Assembly (NCBI RefSeq): GCF_000412695.1
Contig: NC_021499.1
Location: 744,001 to 808,000, forward strand
Direction of reading: 5' to 3'
DNA from: Pseudomonas resinovorans NBRC 106553
Lineage (GTDB): Bacteria > Pseudomonadota > Gammaproteobacteria > Pseudomonadales > Pseudomonadaceae
DNA: 64,000 nt
The first letter of the stretch is position 1. Every line of letters starts with the position of its first letter. The notes under the pieces were generated by a model that was given only the letters and a program-made list of their open reading frames with translations, made no database searches and had not been told where the DNA came from. This document shows positions 27,079 through 35,150 of this stretch, in pieces. The position numbers and the translations under genes were made by a program.

Positions 27079-28839
27079 ATGAACGACAGCCAGCCCACCC
27101 AACCGAACGAGCCCGGGCGCTTGCCGCAATCCTCCGCCCCGACTGGCTGGCGCCGCTGGTTGCCCGGGTTGCAGGTGCTGCGCACCTACCAGGCCGGCTG
27201 GCTGCCGAAAGACCTGCTCGCCGGCCTGGTGCTGACCACCATGCTGGTGCCGGTGGGCATCGCCTACGCCGAGGCCTCCGGCGTACCGGGCATCTATGGC
27301 CTGTACGCCACCATCGTGCCGCTGCTGGCCTATGCGCTGTTCGGACCCAGTCGCATTCTCGTGCTCGGCCCGGACTCGGCGCTGGCGGCCATCATCCTCG
27401 CCGTGGTGCTGCCGTTGTCCGGCGGCGACCCCTTGCGCGCCATCGCCCTGGCCAGCGGCATGGCGCTGGTATCGGGGTTGGTCTGTGTGGGCGCCGGCCT
27501 GCTGAAGTTGGGGTTCATCACCGAGCTGCTGTCCAAGCCTATTCGCTACGGCTACATGAATGGTATCGCCTTCACCGTACTGGTGAGCCAGACGCCCAAG
27601 CTGTTCGGCATCTCCCTCGACGGTAGCGGGCCACTGCGGGAAATCTTCCTCCTCGGCCGGGCCCTCCAGGGCGGCCAGGCCAACTGGGTCGCCTTCGCCG
27701 TGGGGGCTGGCACCCTGGCGCTGATCTTGCTGCTCAAGCGTTTCGAGCGGGTGCCCGGCATTCTCATTGCCGTGGTCGCGGCGACCCTGCTGGTGGGCGG
27801 GCTCGACCTGGCCACCAGCCACGGCCTCAAGGTGCTGGGCCCCATGCCGCAGGGGCTTCCGGGCTTTGCGGTGCCCTGGCTGCGGCCGGAAGACCTGGTC
27901 AGCGTGCTGATTGGCGGCTTCGCCGTGGCGCTGGTGTCCTTCGCCGACACCAGCGTGCTGTCGCGCACCTTTGCGGCGAGGCTCCGCACCCCGGTGGACC
28001 CCAACCAGGAAATGGTCGGCCTGGGCGTCGCCAACCTGGCGACGGGTTTTTTCCAGGGTTTCCCCATCAGCAGCAGTTCTTCCCGTACGCCGGTGGCGGA
28101 AGCGGCCGGGTCCCAGACGCAACTGACCGGGGTGTTCGGCGCCATTGCCGTGTCGCTGTTGCTGCTCCTGGCCCCCAACCTGCTGCAGAACCTGCCCAAC
28201 AGTGCCCTGGCCGCCGTGGTGATCGCCGCCGCCATCGGCCTCTTCGAGTTCAAGGACCTGGCGCGCATCTACCGCATCCAGCGGTGGGAGTTCTGGCTCT
28301 CCATCACCTGCTTCGTCGGCGTTGCGGTGCTCGGCGCGGTCCCAGGCATCGGCCTGGCAGTGGTGATCGCCGTGATCGAGTTCCTCTGGGACGGCTGGCG
28401 CCCACACTATGCGGTACTCGGCCGCGTCGACGGCATCCGCGGCTTTCACGATATCTCCCGCTATCCGGGGGCGCGTCTGGTACCGGGGCTGGTGCTGTTC
28501 CGCTGGGATGCGCCGCTGTTCTTCGCCAATGCCGAGCTGTTCCAGAAGTGCGTGCTGGAGGCCATCGCCCGGTCCCCGACCGACGTGCGTCGGCTGGTGA
28601 TCACGGCGGAACCGGTGACCAGCGTGGACGTCACCTCGGCGGACATGCTCGTCGAACTCGAGCAGACCCTGCGTGCCGCCGGCGTCGAGCTGCGCTTCGC
28701 GGAAGTGAAGGACCCGGTCAAGGAAAAGCTCCAGCGCCTGGAAGTGCTCGACCACATCGGCCACGACGTTTTCCAGCCCACGGTGGGGGCCGCCGTGGAT
28801 GCCTACCTGGAAGAGCACAACGTGGACTGGACGCCTTAG
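27079..28839 (+). CDS. SulP-family anion transporter with STAS domain
   Basis: A 586-aa inner-membrane transporter. About 11-12 transmembrane segments cover residues 45-440, including the SulP signature VPVGIAYAEASGVPGIYGLYA. A cytoplasmic STAS domain occupies about 450-565 (LVLFRWDAPLFFANAELF then EPVTSVDVTSADML). Members carry sulfate, bicarbonate or dicarboxylates by proton or sodium symport; the substrate here is unresolved. Confidence 0.93.
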   Translation: MNDSQPTQPNEPGRLPQSSAPTGWRRWLPGLQVLRTYQAGWLPKDLLAGLVLTTMLVPVGIAYAEASGVPGIYGLYATIVPLLAYALFGPSRILVLGPDSALAAIILAVVLPLSGGDPLRAIALASGMALVSGLVCVGAGLLKLGFITELLSKPIRYGYMNGIAFTVLVSQTPKLFGISLDGSGPLREIFLLGRALQGGQANWVAFAVGAGTLALILLLKRFERVPGILIAVVAATLLVGGLDLATSHGLKVLGPMPQGLPGFAVPWLRPEDLVSVLIGGFAVALVSFADTSVLSRTFAARLRTPVDPNQEMVGLGVANLATGFFQGFPISSSSSRTPVAEAAGSQTQLTGVFGAIAVSLLLLLAPNLLQNLPNSALAAVVIAAAIGLFEFKDLARIYRIQRWEFWLSITCFVGVAVLGAVPGIGLAVVIAVIEFLWDGWRPHYAVLGRVDGIRGFHDISRYPGARLVPGLVLFRWDAPLFFANAELFQKCVLEAIARSPTDVRRLVITAEPVTSVDVTSADMLVELEQTLRAAGVELRFAEVKDPVKEKLQRLEVLDHIGHDVFQPTVGAAVDAYLEEHNVDWTP

Positions 28840-28893
28840 CGAATCTGGATGGGGTGCGGGCGACGCCATCGCGTGGCGCCCCCGCGTCACTGC

Positions 28894-28965
28894 CTATAGG
28901 AAGAGGGCGATCAGGATGATGATCGGGATAGGAATCCCGATGAGCCAGAGCAGTACAGAGCGCAT
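28894..28965 (-). CDS. 23-aa single-pass membrane peptide
   Basis: The peptide is MRSVLLWLIGIPIPIIILIA followed by LFL. It is almost wholly hydrophobic, with a GIPIP turn, so one membrane helix. A strong AAGGAG lies seven bases before the ATG. Peptides of this form (LLWLIGIPIPIIILIALF) recur as annotated small proteins in proteobacteria, which I recall only generally. It is usually missed because of its length. Confidence 0.75.
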   Translation of the reverse strand: MRSVLLWLIGIPIPIIILIALFL

Positions 28966-29197
28966 GGCGTACTCCTTCGAATGGCCAAGCCATTCCCTGT
29001 GGAAATGAGGCGTTCAAAGGTTTAGGGAGAGGGTCGCCCGGATGGTTCAGGTTTTTCGCGGGGCGGTTGGCAAAGCCGAGCCTTCCGTCGGGACGCCTTG
29101 GCAGGCTATGGGCGATTCGCCACTATGCGCGCCCCTGACGCAAGGATGCGAGCGCAAGCCCGTGATTGACCGATCCCCGACCGTATACCGCCGGCCG

Positions 29198-29431
29198 ATG
29201 AAACCGCTCTGGCTGCTGCTGACCGTGCTGACCTACCTGGCCGGGATGCTGTTCATGGCGGCATTGCTGGGCCTCGACTGGCTGCTGCTCGGCGGCGCCT
29301 TCGAAGCAGAAAAGCCGGGTGTTTCCCATTGGTTATCCACAGGTGCCGGACTGCTGGTGCTGGGCGGTTGCCTGCACATCCTGCGGATGGCACTGCCGCG
29401 GCTGCGAGTGCCGGGGTGGAGGCGGGGATAG
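29198..29431 (+). CDS. Two-helix membrane protein, hypothetical
   Basis: A 77-aa protein with two membrane segments (about 4-32 and 46-64), starting MKPLWLLLTVLTYLAGMLFM. A positively charged end (RVPGWRRG) is probably cytoplasmic. I chose ATG 29198 because the longer in-frame extension upstream is not protein-like. No family recognised. Confidence 0.55.
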   Translation: MKPLWLLLTVLTYLAGMLFMAALLGLDWLLLGGAFEAEKPGVSHWLSTGAGLLVLGGCLHILRMALPRLRVPGWRRG

Positions 29432-29441
29432 CCAGACCCGT

Positions 29442-29702
29442 CTAGGGCCTTTCCTGCGCCCGCAATTGCGCCGCCTCGTACAGCACGCGCGCGTCGCTCA
29501 ACAGCACACCAAGCGCCGACGCCAAACGCGTGGCCTGGTGCTGGACGAAATCCTTGCTGTCACTGAACTCCAGGATCTGCAGCAGATTGAGCGCTGCAAC
29601 CATGCGTTGCTCGGCCGTGTCGAAGAGGTCCTCGGCTGGCGCTGCGGCATTGAAGTAGAGAACGTCCCGGCAGGGTTGGGGAAGGGGGCGGAAGTCGCTC
29701 AT
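29442..29702 (-). CDS. DUF6124-like small protein
   Basis: An 86-aa helical protein. The order is a short proline-rich lead, AAAPAEDLFDTAEQRMVAAL and a C-terminal helix ending LYEAAQ. This resembles the DUF6124/DUF3077 small proteins common in Pseudomonas, in which a SLFTV...PGI-like segment precedes two helices. ATG 29702 is the likely start; the frame stays open 22 codons further. It is divergent from the XRE regulator. Confidence 0.6.
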   Translation of the reverse strand: MSDFRPLPQPCRDVLYFNAAAPAEDLFDTAEQRMVAALNLLQILEFSDSKDFVQHQATRLASALGVLLSDARVLYEAAQLRAQERP

Positions 29703-29803
29703 TAGCTGTACGTCCTGTTTAGCTCTGAAGGATGAGACTAAGGAAACCTTAGTATATGGGCGCGCCAAATCTAAGAATCTCTTAGCCTTTTGAGGGCTAG
29801 GAA

Positions 29804-30124
29804 ATGTCCGTTTTCGCCAGGAGATTGAAAGAGGCGCGCAAGGCTGCAGGCCTGTCCCAGGAGTCGCTGGGCATCCGGGCGGAGATCGATCCCATGTCCG
29901 CCAGCGCGCGGATGAACCAGTACGAGAAGGGCAAGCACGAGCCCAACATCGTCGTCGTGCGCCAGATTGCCGCCGCCCTCGACCTTCCCGAAGCCTACTT
30001 CTATGCGGCCGATGACGACATGGCGGAGTTGCTGCGGCTATTCCACAAGCTGTCCCGGGAGAAGAGGGATGAAGTGCTTGAATTTGCGATGAAACTAGGT
30101 GGGGTAGGCCCTGCGATAAAGTGA
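29804..30124 (+). CDS. XRE-family helix-turn-helix regulator
   Basis: A 106-aa regulator with an N-terminal HTH (residues about 4-60: RLKEARKAAGLSQESLG ... VVRQIAAALDLPEAYFY) followed by a charged helix. Such small XRE proteins are often encoded in accessory regions. It may regulate the divergent small gene, 101 bases away, or itself; the gap contains AT-rich TTAGTATATGG and repeated AATCTAAGAATCTC-type sequence. Confidence 0.85.
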   Translation: MSVFARRLKEARKAAGLSQESLGIRAEIDPMSASARMNQYEKGKHEPNIVVVRQIAAALDLPEAYFYAADDDMAELLRLFHKLSREKRDEVLEFAMKLGGVGPAIK

Positions 30125-30238
30125 GCCGCTTGCTCCCAGCACTGTCTTCGATTGCACGTTTGGGCTCCGAAGAGTTCCCAAGCCAGCGCCACCGCGCGTG
30201 GGATTAAAGGATCGGGTCGGCAGGACGGTGCAGAAACG

Positions 30239-30266
30239 AAAAGCCCCGCGCTTGGCGGGGCTTTTC
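30239..30266 (-). terminator. Rho-independent terminator of the zeta-toxin operon
   Basis: AAAAGCCCCGC-CAAG-CGGGGCTTTT-type stem on the minus strand followed by CGTTTC, 12 bases after the stop of the 56-aa gene. The symmetric A/T flanks mean it can also stop the XRE gene transcript arriving on the plus strand. Confidence 0.88.
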
Positions 30267-30277
30267 TCGGAGCCAGG

Positions 30278-30448
30278 TCAAATGGTTTGAGCTTTGGCAG
30301 CCTCTATCACCTGGTTCTGCTGCTTGGTCGACTCGGTGATGACAGTGCTGTACACGCGCTTCTTCTCATCCGACTTGGCATTGCGGATGAATTCGGCAAA
30401 CGGGTTACGGGTGGCCTTGCTGTTTTTGCCCATGTTGAAGAGGCTCAT
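30278..30448 (-). CDS. 56-aa protein overlapping the zeta toxin gene
   Basis: The ATG (30446-30448) overlaps the toxin stop as ATGA, and a strong terminator follows the stop codon by 12 bases, so this short frame is a true operon end. The sequence begins MSLFNMGKNSKATRNPFAEF and is basic and helical, ending in a Gln/Ala-rich helix. It is not a known epsilon-type antitoxin. Its position suggests a partner or antitoxin for the kinase-type toxin, but I cannot show this. Confidence 0.75.
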   Translation of the reverse strand: MSLFNMGKNSKATRNPFAEFIRNAKSDEKKRVYSTVITESTKQQNQVIEAAKAQTI

Positions 30449-31173
30449 GCCTGCGGTCCTGATCCTGTAAATCCTAGTTTTGCTGCGAGCGAGGCCCTGC
30501 TATGCCGCTCAGGGATATGGTAGTCGATCTTGTCGACACCAGCCTTGTACAGGCGGCTGGAATTGTCGTTGCTCTTCAGAAGCAGATCAACATAGATAGC
30601 TTTGCCGAACTCTAGCTTGAGACGGTTCACCACGTCACGTGCGGCGAAGTATTGCTCGATGAAGTGTTCGGGGAGGATGCGCCTGCCCTCGGTGGTTTCT
30701 CTAGCCTTGACAAACTCCCAGGCCAGCAGCGGATCTTGGTAAACGTAGAGGATCTGCACGAATCTTCCGCGCTTCAGTGAGCGCTGTATGTTCTTCTTCG
30801 CTATCTCGTAGTTGGAGAGCGTGCCGTCCAGCAGGAACGACTGACGATTGTCCAGGGCAAAGTCGAGAATCTTTTCCACCAAGATCGAAACCGCACCTTG
30901 GAACAACCAAGCGTTTCCGCCCTTGTAGGCCTTGAACTCGTTGCGTAGTTCGTCTGGGTCGATCCGCAGGATGGACGTATCACTGAATAGGTTGAGTAGC
31001 GCAGTGGATGCCTCCGTTTTTCCTGCGCCAGGGGAGCCCGCCATGAAAACCGAAACGGGGTCCTCTTCCGGTGGGTAGATCGACTTGTCAGTCCGGCGCC
31101 TCGCAATGGCCTTCTTGTTGGCCTTTGCATACTCGAGCGCCTCGTCCCTGGTGTATTCCTCTATCGGGTTCAT
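30445..31173 (-). CDS. Zeta-type toxin (UDP-sugar/nucleotide kinase fold)
   Basis: A 242-aa P-loop protein. MAGSPGAGKTEAS at about 44-56 is the Walker A, and SILRIDPDELRNEF follows as the conserved Asp/Arg region of zeta toxins. LLDGTLSNYEIAKKNIQRSL is the substrate-side segment. Zeta toxins phosphorylate UDP-N-acetylglucosamine and block wall synthesis. No upstream epsilon-like antitoxin gene is present; instead a 56-aa gene overlaps its 3' end. Confidence 0.85.
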   Translation of the reverse strand: MNPIEEYTRDEALEYAKANKKAIARRRTDKSIYPPEEDPVSVFMAGSPGAGKTEASTALLNLFSDTSILRIDPDELRNEFKAYKGGNAWLFQGAVSILVEKILDFALDNRQSFLLDGTLSNYEIAKKNIQRSLKRGRFVQILYVYQDPLLAWEFVKARETTEGRRILPEHFIEQYFAARDVVNRLKLEFGKAIYVDLLLKSNDNSSRLYKAGVDKIDYHIPERHSRASLAAKLGFTGSGPQA

Positions 31174-31218
31174 CCTTTGGCCCGCTACTCCGAAATGTCC
31201 TGCGCCTAGATCCTCGCT

Positions 31219-31863
31219 TCAGCCGAAGACTGCCGTTTGCCAGTGCTCTTCACTCACGATTGCAAGCGGTGCTCCAGCTTCACGAAGCTCAACGGCTTTC
31301 TTGATCTTGGTGCCGTAGGTGCTGTGAAGCCATTGTTCATTGCCAATGGTACCCACCACCAGATAGTGAATTTTCTTGCTGACACCTGCTCCGATCTGGC
31401 CACCACGGTCGATGACAAGGGCTTCGCAATCCTTGCGTGGACCATAAGCCATGACGCCGGTAAACACGAACAGTCGTCCCGCCCATTCCAGTTCGGGAAC
31501 TGGCTTGCTCAGTGGTAGGTCAGTGGGCGCCGTGAAGGTATTGCCGCCGGTGCCGGGACGGGTGTTGCTGAGGCCGGCGAAACTACGCAGCGTCGTCAGC
31601 AGTTCGGCCGCTTCCTCTGCATCCAGTACGCCGTCAGCCAGCATATCGGAGAGGCGGCGGTAGAGTAGGTTGATGACTGGATCATCGAGGTGGGCCAGAT
31701 TGCTGGAGATCCAGTTCTCCAGGAACTCAGCTTCTTGTTGATTGATCTGCCCGTCTGCACTCACGCCGGCAGCGAGGCCGACCAACGCATCAGCGGAGCG
31801 TCTGTCGATGCGGGCCTGGTGGAAGAAGCGGCTGTTTTGGAACTCCTGATGCAAATCAACCAT
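31219..31863 (-). CDS. BRCT-domain protein with TerB-like N terminus
   Basis: A 214-aa protein. The N-terminal 90 residues contain acidic helices (LVGLAAGVSADGQINQQEAE) reminiscent of tellurite-resistance-like TerB folds. The C-terminal 90 are a BRCT domain (LFVFTGVMAYGPRKDCEALV, then GAGVSKKIHYLVVG), as in DNA ligase. Such stand-alone BRCT proteins occur in accessory regions and may bind DNA or phosphoproteins. Its 5' end is overlapped by the upstream gene's stop. Confidence 0.8.
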   Translation of the reverse strand: MVDLHQEFQNSRFFHQARIDRRSADALVGLAAGVSADGQINQQEAEFLENWISSNLAHLDDPVINLLYRRLSDMLADGVLDAEEAAELLTTLRSFAGLSNTRPGTGGNTFTAPTDLPLSKPVPELEWAGRLFVFTGVMAYGPRKDCEALVIDRGGQIGAGVSKKIHYLVVGTIGNEQWLHSTYGTKIKKAVELREAGAPLAIVSEEHWQTAVFG

Positions 31864-32266
31864 TGGACTCTCCTTCGTCTTCGCTGCTTTGCGGCTCGGC
31901 CAGCTTTGTTAAGTCAGGCGTGAAGGTCACGACCATCCCGATTGCTGTGCAGGTGAGGGTGACTTCGGCTCCCTGGTCGATCTCCAGATCCTGGCCACGT
32001 AGGCCTTGCCATTGGGCCAGGTAAGAGAGGGCGCCGAACTTCTCCTTCTTCTTCAGCTCGCGCGCAACACCGCCTTTCCAATGTAGGGGTGGGAGCGCTC
32101 CGGCTTTGCAGCGTGCGGCGAGGTCGGGGTCTTGGCTGGCGAGATCACGGCCAGTTTCCCAGCACTTGATTAGGCCGTGGTCTGGGCCTTGCCAGGTTTC
32201 CTCCCAACTGCGTTTGGGACGGTCCGGCTCCGAGAAAGAACGGTGTATGAGGGAGGGGCCTACCAT
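31856..32266 (-). CDS. Hypothetical protein co-operonic with BRCT gene
   Basis: A 136-aa protein. ATG 32266 is preferred because the in-frame sequence further upstream runs across a terminator and repeated DNA. It contains HHG-free, Trp-rich segments (SWEETWQGPDHGLIKCWETG) and an acidic tail. I do not recognise a family. It overlaps the BRCT gene by eight bases, so the two are co-translated. Confidence 0.6.
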   Translation of the reverse strand: MVGPSLIHRSFSEPDRPKRSWEETWQGPDHGLIKCWETGRDLASQDPDLAARCKAGALPPLHWKGGVARELKKKEKFGALSYLAQWQGLRGQDLEIDQGAEVTLTCTAIGMVVTFTPDLTKLAEPQSSEDEGESNG

Positions 32267-32414
32267 GGTGATCTCCGCTATCCATGCAATTGGGGCATTC
32301 TGCCGCCATGGATCGGGGAGCTGCCATAGCAAGAGGATAGAGGTACCGACAGTCGTCAGCGAGGCTATGGATGCGGTGAGTGTTGAATGCTCTCGATACT
32401 TTCTTCCGGACAAT

Positions 32415-32444
32415 AAAAAAGCCGGCTTGTGGCCGGCCTTATTC
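32415..32444 (-). terminator. Strong terminator hairpin, minus strand
   Basis: On the minus strand GCCGGC-CACA-GCCGGC is followed by TTTTTTATTG. No intact gene ends here: the only minus-strand frame that stops just before it (at 32439) is the non-descript tail that spans the tandem repeats. It is probably a leftover from a deleted gene such as an integrase. Confidence 0.7.
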
Positions 32445-32490
32445 ACTCTGTAGGTCGCGTAAAATGCGGGTTTTGCCTGTTTGGTGTGAT

Positions 32491-32513
32491 TTGTTCCCCC
32501 AGTTGTTCCCCCA
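32491..32513 (+). repeat. Tandem TTGTTCCCCCA repeats
   Basis: TTGTTCCCCCA occurs at 32491-32501 and again at 32503-32513, followed by an A/T run and, at 32534-32541, eight consecutive C. The 361-base gap 32267-32627 contains no convincing gene. Such tandem repeats near a terminator and gene remnants can be recombinase arm sites or attachment-site debris. Confidence 0.6.
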
Positions 32514-32627
32514 TTTTTTCTCCGCGTGATGCGCCCCCCCCACCCATCCAACTGCTAGCGCTGTGCTTGGCGATTCAGCCAGCGGCTCGTCTAGGAGCCC
32601 GACAGGATCGGTAGGCGCGCCAATGGT

Positions 32628-32825
32628 GTGTCCCTGGATTTCAGGCGGCTGGCACTCCAGCAGGGCGAGAACGTCCGGACCCTGGTGATTGAGCACGTTG
32701 GCACCAACGAGGTGCTGAGCCGGTTACCGCACTATCGGCGTTACATTCGCCTCACTGACGTCCAGGCCGACCTGCTGTACCAGGCCTTCGACGCGCTTAC
32801 GAGGATCCCGGCCGAGGAGGCGTGA
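32628..32825 (+). CDS. Small hypothetical protein (possibly a truncated gene)
   Basis: A 65-aa frame from a GTG, with protein-like sequence (NVRTLVIEHVGTNEVLSRLP then VQADLLYQAFDALTRIP). No good ribosome-binding site is seen. The frame is closed by a stop 12 codons upstream. It may be the surviving 3' part of a larger gene joined to the debris upstream. Confidence 0.4.
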   Translation: MSLDFRRLALQQGENVRTLVIEHVGTNEVLSRLPHYRRYIRLTDVQADLLYQAFDALTRIPAEEA

Positions 32826-33099
32826 GGGTGGCCCTCCCAATGGGATCTGCGCAACTCGCAACTTTTCCCGCCAGTCCGTTCGGCGCCAGGATCAGGTCCA
32901 TCAGGCGTTGCGCCGGCGGCGACAGGGTGCGTCCCGCCAGTCGCACGATGGCGCACTCGATGTGCAAGTCCGATGGCGAAAGTTCGGGGCGCAGCAAGGG
33001 GGACAGGGTAACCAGGCCGTCGTTGCGGTCGTCGCGATCGATCCAAGAACTCCAGGTGAAGAGGATGTTGTCGCTGCACAACGTCAGTTCGCTAGGTGC
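32797..33099 (-). pseudogene. Truncated LysR-family regulator (C-terminal remnant)
   Basis: About 95 codons on the minus strand read like the end of a LysR substrate-binding domain. The clearest part is IECAIVRLAGRTLSPPAQRL, close to the common GIVRLAGRTLSPAAQ ending. An in-frame stop lies at its upstream edge near 33099 and no HTH domain is present. It marks a deletion or insertion boundary just before the stress island. Confidence 0.6.
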
Positions 33100-33135
33100 T
33101 TAGCCGTGGCCACGCTGCGAGAAGCCGGACGGCTT

Positions 33136-33819
33136 TCAGCCAAGCAGTTTGCTGTAGCAGTCCGTCACTGCGTTGTAGCATTCGCAGGCAGCTGCTTCGA
33201 GCCCGGCACGATCGAGGATGGTGATCTCACCGCGGCTGTAGTGAATGAGGTGTTGCTGCTGCAACTCCCCCGCAGCCACGGTGATGCCACTCCGACGCAC
33301 GCCGAGCATATCGGCGAGAAACTCATGGGTGAGGTGGAAATGATCGGCCTGCGCCCGATCGTGGGTCATCAGCAGCCAGCGCGCCAGCCTTGGCTGGATC
33401 TCATGAAAGTGGATGCAGGCGGCCCCTTGCGACAGTTGCGCCATCAGTACGTAGAGGTAGCGATTCAAACTGCGTTGCAGCTCGGGGCACTCGTGCAACT
33501 CGCGCAGAAGCTGGCTGGAGGTGATGCGCAGGGCGTTTCCGGCGCCTTGCACCACAGCGCGGATGGGCGCCTTGCGCACGCCCAATATGAGCGTGACGCC
33601 CAGCATGCCCTCGCTGCCGATCAGGCCCATTTCCAGCGGCCGATGGGCATCCAGGTGCGCCACCAGCGAAATGAAGCCGGTAAGCGGGAAGTAGGCATGG
33701 CTGTATGGCTGGTCTGTCTCGCAAAGCAGGCTGCCGAAGACCAGCTCTACCGACTCGCAATGATTGAGCACCCGGTTGCGCTCTCTGCTCGGGATGCCAC
33801 TGAGAAGATGGTTGGACAC
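33136..33819 (-). CDS. Crp/Fnr-family transcription regulator 1
   Basis: A 227-aa regulator. The N-terminal cyclic-nucleotide-type domain (FGSLLCETDQPYSHAYFPLTGFISLV, quoted in part) is followed by the dimerisation helix and a C-terminal HTH (FLADMLGVRRSGITVAAGELQ). GTG 33819 is chosen because GGGAGG lies nine bases before it; the upstream extension is not conserved-looking. The recognition helix differs from CRP. Divergent from the first lmo0937 gene, 285 bases away. It is a candidate binder of the island palindrome described in findings. Confidence 0.88.
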   Translation of the reverse strand: MSNHLLSGIPSRERNRVLNHCESVELVFGSLLCETDQPYSHAYFPLTGFISLVAHLDAHRPLEMGLIGSEGMLGVTLILGVRKAPIRAVVQGAGNALRITSSQLLRELHECPELQRSLNRYLYVLMAQLSQGAACIHFHEIQPRLARWLLMTHDRAQADHFHLTHEFLADMLGVRRSGITVAAGELQQQHLIHYSRGEITILDRAGLEAAACECYNAVTDCYSKLLG

Positions 33820-34018
33820 TGTGGTCGCCTCCCTTTTGCCCTGCAGCACGCGCAGGTCCCGGGCGGTGCAAGAAGGCTGCTGAGTTTTCTCATGCTGCAC
33901 TCTTGCGCAATGTGGTGGCGACGGTCTGTTCGTTAGTGCACGCACGCGGGATTGATTGCAATGGAGGGCAGCCGGGAAGTGCTCCGCCGGTCTGTGCGGG
34001 GTGAAACTGCCTGTCTTG

Positions 34019-34034
34019 AGTGCGATACCGTACA
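34019..34034 (+). promoter_or_regulatory. Island palindrome site A
   Basis: AGTGCG-ATAC-CGTACA, one mismatch to TGTnCG-N4-CGnACA. Its centre is 78 bp before the lmo0937 start at 34105. Continues as CAGAC on the right, as in most other copies. Confidence 0.6.
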
Positions 34035-34104
34035 GACCGTCCCTGGGCTCGGATGCAACCTGCAAGGAGGCAGGTCATTGCCATGCCGCAGCAGGAGAAC
34101 GGAA

Positions 34105-34251
34105 ATGTTCGAATTCGTCGTAATCGGATTGTTGGCTCTGTGGGTGGTGGGACTGCTTACTTCCTTCTACATGGGGGGACTCATCCATATCCTTCTGTTC
34201 CTGTCGATCGCGCTGGTCGTGTTCCGCTCCAGGCTGGCACGGCGTGAGTGA
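34105..34251 (+). CDS. lmo0937-family micro-membrane protein, copy 1
   Basis: A 48-aa protein, MFEFVVIGLLALWVVGLLTS then FYMGGLIHILLFLSIALVV. It consists of two membrane helices with a short GG(L/F)IH turn and a basic C terminus. The lmo0937 family is small, stress-linked and of unknown function. ATG 34105 follows GGAGAAC. Two paralogues lie at 39959 and 48345. The 74 bases before this ATG are 73 percent identical, without gaps, to those before the third copy. Confidence 0.88.
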   Translation: MFEFVVIGLLALWVVGLLTSFYMGGLIHILLFLSIALVVFRSRLARRE

Positions 34252-34303
34252 GCTCTAAGCCTCCTTGCAGTCAGAGCGCCTCTGCCAGGAGGGGCGATGC
34301 CAC

Positions 34304-34717
34304 TCACTCCCACCCCGCGTTTCCGTAGAAGCGGCTGATCTGCATTTGCCAGCGCTGGTCGGCCATGTCAGGCCAGTGGTTCTTGTCGAATCCTGGGGCA
34401 TCCTTCAGTTGGTACCGATCAATATCGAGCGTGAAGCGCTTGTGCTCGGTATCCAGTGCCAATGCCCTCCAGGGCACGGCGAAAAGTTTTTCACCCAGAC
34501 CCAGGAACGACGTGAACGACAGCACCGCATAGATGACGCGGCCACTGCGCATGTCCAGCATGATTTCCTTGATTACCCCGAGGTCATCTCCCACGAGGTT
34601 GTAGACATCGTTGCCGATGAGCCTGTCTGCGCCCATCAGTTCAGGTCCAGGCCCTGTTCGAGTGGCTGGGCCGGCTACGTTGTCTTCGTTACTGGCGTTT
34701 TTTTCCTGATGGTTCAT
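34304..34717 (-). CDS. PRC-barrel domain protein, copy 1
   Basis: A 137-aa protein with a PRC-barrel: LIGNDVYNLVGDDLGVIKEI, then IMLDMRSGRVIYAVLSF, and FAVPWRALALD. Unlike photosynthetic H-subunits it is soluble and small. The C terminus has a conserved PGFDKNHWPDMADQRW. GGGAGGTACCC precedes ATG 34717. It is closely related to the protein at 38578-39018. PRC barrels bind partners or metals; the role here is unknown. Confidence 0.88.
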   Translation of the reverse strand: MNHQEKNASNEDNVAGPATRTGPGPELMGADRLIGNDVYNLVGDDLGVIKEIMLDMRSGRVIYAVLSFTSFLGLGEKLFAVPWRALALDTEHKRFTLDIDRYQLKDAPGFDKNHWPDMADQRWQMQISRFYGNAGWE

Positions 34718-34821
34718 GGGTACCTCCCATAGCAGAAAGGTTGGCCGGCCCTTTCCCTGGAATGCCTGCGTACGGGGAACGAAGGCAGTGCAGGGGAAGG
34801 GGAGCCAATCAGGGAAACGGG

Positions 34822-34998
34822 TCAAGACCCCTTGGTGATGTCCTCTCTGCTGTCGCCGACCTTCTCCTGGATATTGCCGGCGGCATTTTGTGCCTTGCCT
34901 GCGTTTTCCAGCCGTTGGTTACCGAAAAGCCTGCCAGTGGTTTCCTTGATTAGGCCCTTCAACTGATCGACCTTTCCTTCGAATTGATCTTTGTTCAT
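34822..34998 (-). CDS. CsbD-family stress protein, copy 1
   Basis: A 58-aa hydrophilic protein: MNKDQFEGKVDQLKGLIKET, then a Gly-Asn-Lys/Gln repeat region typical of CsbD. CsbD proteins are induced by general stress, probably through RpoS or its counterpart. A site of the island palindrome (35106-35121) lies 115 bp before the ATG. It precedes the first PRC-barrel gene on the same strand. Confidence 0.9.
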   Translation of the reverse strand: MNKDQFEGKVDQLKGLIKETTGRLFGNQRLENAGKAQNAAGNIQEKVGDSREDITKGS

Positions 34999-35105
34999 GA
35001 GCTTGCTCCATGGGCAACGCGAGCGGTGAGGCCGTGCATGTGCCCGGCTCGCGCACGATTGCGGTGAGAGGAGTCATGACCTTGTCGGTAACCAGGGGGC
35101 CTGTC

Positions 35106-35121
35106 TGTGCGTTGGCGCACT
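35106..35121 (-). promoter_or_regulatory. Island palindrome site G
   Basis: TGTGCG-TTGG-CGCACT on the plus strand, one mismatch to the consensus. On the minus strand it reads AGTGCG-CCAA-CGCACA followed by GACAGG, the orientation used for the CsbD gene. Centre 115 bp before the ATG at 34998. Confidence 0.6.
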
Positions 35122-35150
35122 CACCCCTCAACCAGTCGGAAAGCCGTTGC

